From: LMEP-6097 sp049314535 | GTDB lineage: Bacteria; Cyanobacteriota; Vampirovibrionia; LMEP-6097 | Direction: 5' to 3' | Assembly: GCA_049314535.1 (NCBI GenBank) | Contig: JBMOEX010000031.1 | Span: 1-22,173, forward strand | Length of the DNA: 22,173 nt | Shown: piece after piece, positions 20,851 to 22,173 of the stretch | Position numbering within the stretch: the first letter of the stretch is position 1 | Layout: each line of letters starts with the position of its first letter | Notes under the pieces: model-generated | The model's database searches: none | Seen by the model: the letters and a program-made list of their open reading frames with translations, nothing else | Told to the model about the DNA's origin: nothing | Position numbers and translations under genes: made by a program

Positions 20851-22173
20851 GTGTCAGACAGTAAAACCCGAGTTTTTTCAATAATTGCCCATATCGATCA
20901 TGGTAAGTCAACTTTAGCCGATAGGCTGCTAGAAGCTACTGGGACTATCACTAAGCGCGAAATGAAAGAGCAGCTTTTAGATAGCATGGATATCGAAAGA
21001 GAACGTGGTATTACGATTAAGCTTAATATGGCTCGCATGGAGTATAAGGGCTATGTATTAAATTTAATCGATACTCCAGGGCATGTGGATTTTACTTATG
21101 AAGTTTCTAGGTCACTTGCTGCTTGTGAAGGAGCTTTACTCGTAGTAGATGCGACGCAAGGTGTGGAGGCACAGACTTTAGCTAATGTCTATTTAGCTTT
21201 AGAAAATAATTTAGAAATTATCCCTGTAATTAATAAAGTGGATTTACCTAGTGCTGAAGTAGAGAGAGTAAAAAAAGAAGTAGAAGATATAGTCGGTCTT
21301 GACTGTTCTGATGCTATAGAAATCAGTGCTAAAACAGGTTATAACATAGATAAACTTTTAGATGCAATTATAGAACGTATTCCACCAGCGAAATCAGAGC
21401 TGGAAAAGCCTTTAAAAGCTTTAGTCTTTGATAGCTATTATGATGCTTACCTTGGCATAGTGGCTTACTGTCGTATTCTTGAAGGTAAAGTTAAGAGGCT
21501 TGAAAATGTTAGATTTATGCAGGCTGGTAAAGAATATCAAGTTATAGAAGTCGGTTACAGAACGCCTAACAAAAAAGAAGTAGAGGAACTAAGAGCTGGG
21601 GATGTAGGTTACATAGCTTGCTCGATAAAAGAGATTCAGAATATAGTCGGTGACACGATTACCCAAGTAAGTCATCCCGCAGACCAACCAATTCCTGGTT
21701 ATAAAGCAGCTATGCCAGTGGTATTCTGTGGTATGTATCCAGTTGATTCAGTGGAATACACGGATTTAAAAGAAGCTTTATCTAGGCTTAAGCTAAATGA
21801 TACTTCTATAGTTTTTGAGCCAGAGACTTCTAATGCACTGGGTTCTGGGTTTAGATGTGGCTTCCTTGGGATGCTGCATATGGAGGTTATTCAGGAAAGA
21901 TTAGAGCGTGAATATGATCTAAACCTGATTATCACTGCGCCTAGCGTTTCTTATAAAGTCTATTTAACCACGGGTAAAATGGTGGTGGTGGATAATCCTA
22001 GTAATCTTCCAGAACCTACTCAGAGGGACAGAATCGAAGAGCCTTTTATGAAGGTGAAAATTATGCTGCCGAAAGAATATGTCGGAGCTATTATGGAATT
22101 ATGCCAAGATAAACGTGGTGTTTTTATCGATATGAAGCACCATAATGCGATGAGTGAAACCAGTCGTGTGAAT
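20851..22173 (+). CDS. lepA: LepA (elongation factor 4), N-terminal 441 codons
   Basis: A ribosome-associated translational GTPase, cut by the window end at codon 441 of about 600. GTPase motifs are G1 AHIDHGKST, G2 ERGITI, G3 DTPGHVDF, G4 NKVD and G5 SAK. Domain II follows at about 190-270. The segment GLLxxEP/SNALGSGFRCGFLGMLHMEV is the EF4-specific domain III signature, and the frame ends in domain V-like sequence (QRDRIEEPFMKVKIMLPKEY). The GTG at 20851 precedes SDSKTRVFSIIAHIDHG, the usual start region. No Shine-Dalgarno is present; TATAAT lies 9 nt upstream. Confidence 0.96.
   Translation, partial: MSDSKTRVFSIIAHIDHGKSTLADRLLEATGTITKREMKEQLLDSMDIERERGITIKLNMARMEYKGYVLNLIDTPGHVDFTYEVSRSLAACEGALLVVDATQGVEAQTLANVYLALENNLEIIPVINKVDLPSAEVERVKKEVEDIVGLDCSDAIEISAKTGYNIDKLLDAIIERIPPAKSELEKPLKALVFDSYYDAYLGIVAYCRILEGKVKRLENVRFMQAGKEYQVIEVGYRTPNKKEVEELRAGDVGYIACSIKEIQNIVGDTITQVSHPADQPIPGYKAAMPVVFCGMYPVDSVEYTDLKEALSRLKLNDTSIVFEPETSNALGSGFRCGFLGMLHMEVIQERLEREYDLNLIITAPSVSYKVYLTTGKMVVVDNPSNLPEPTQRDRIEEPFMKVKIMLPKEYVGAIMELCQDKRGVFIDMKHHNAMSETSRVN

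Overview
The window is about 22 kb of AT-rich bacterial chromosome. It mixes housekeeping genes (rodA, tRNA-Trp, secE, nusG, malic enzyme, lepA) with envelope and secretion genes (a secretin, an FlhB/SctU protein, a CsaB-like pyruvyl transferase) and one small patch of accessory DNA. A secretin, FlhB/SctU, RodA and exported proteins with ordinary Sec signal peptides point to a two-membrane (diderm) bacterium. CsaB-like and SqdX-like proteins with this base composition would fit a basal, non-photosynthetic Cyanobacteriota lineage (Melainabacteria/Vampirovibrionia) or a relative. That placement is inference only; no 16S gene or marker phylogeny is available here.

Layout: 1-190 may hold the end of a decayed Nudix-like gene. 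191-1097 (minus) is a zeta-toxin-like kinase with a small overlapping partner. 1271-3697 is a large exported protein of unknown role. 3827-4485 holds an OsmC protein and a small membrane-anchored coiled-coil protein. 4519-5497 (minus) is a 58-aa ORF overlapping a tyrosine-recombinase-like protein that lacks its catalytic residues. 5518-8564 (minus) is a three-gene operon: a zinc-ribbon protein with a histone H1-like tail, a secretin and an exported protein. 8625-10688 holds a YkgJ-type cysteine-cluster protein converging on a SAM methyltransferase. 10733-11986 is rodA, ending directly at a GC-rich 21-bp perfect inverted repeat, followed by a lone MNT-type nucleotidyltransferase.

12599-14712 looks like an integration-scarred locus. 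A tRNA-Trp gene is followed by 2.5 copies of a 90-bp tandem repeat made from its own 3' end, then a broken KAP-type P-loop NTPase, a Sel1-repeat gene, and another copy of the tRNA 3' end just upstream of secE. secE-nusG follow, but nusG leads into a small membrane protein gene and a GT4 glycosyltransferase instead of rplK. Malic enzyme, flhB/sctU, a CsaB-like gene (minus) and the first 441 codons of lepA close the window.

A recurring signal is promoter placement. Several genes have a -10 element whose last base lies 6-7 nt before the start codon, with no Shine-Dalgarno sequence, as expected for leaderless mRNAs (osmC, the 77-aa gene, the methyltransferase, rodA and malic enzyme; lepA and the zinc-ribbon gene nearly so). 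lepA and the CsaB-like gene appear to share one palindromic -10. Genes inside operons and the likely transferred nucleotidyltransferase have normal Shine-Dalgarno sites instead.
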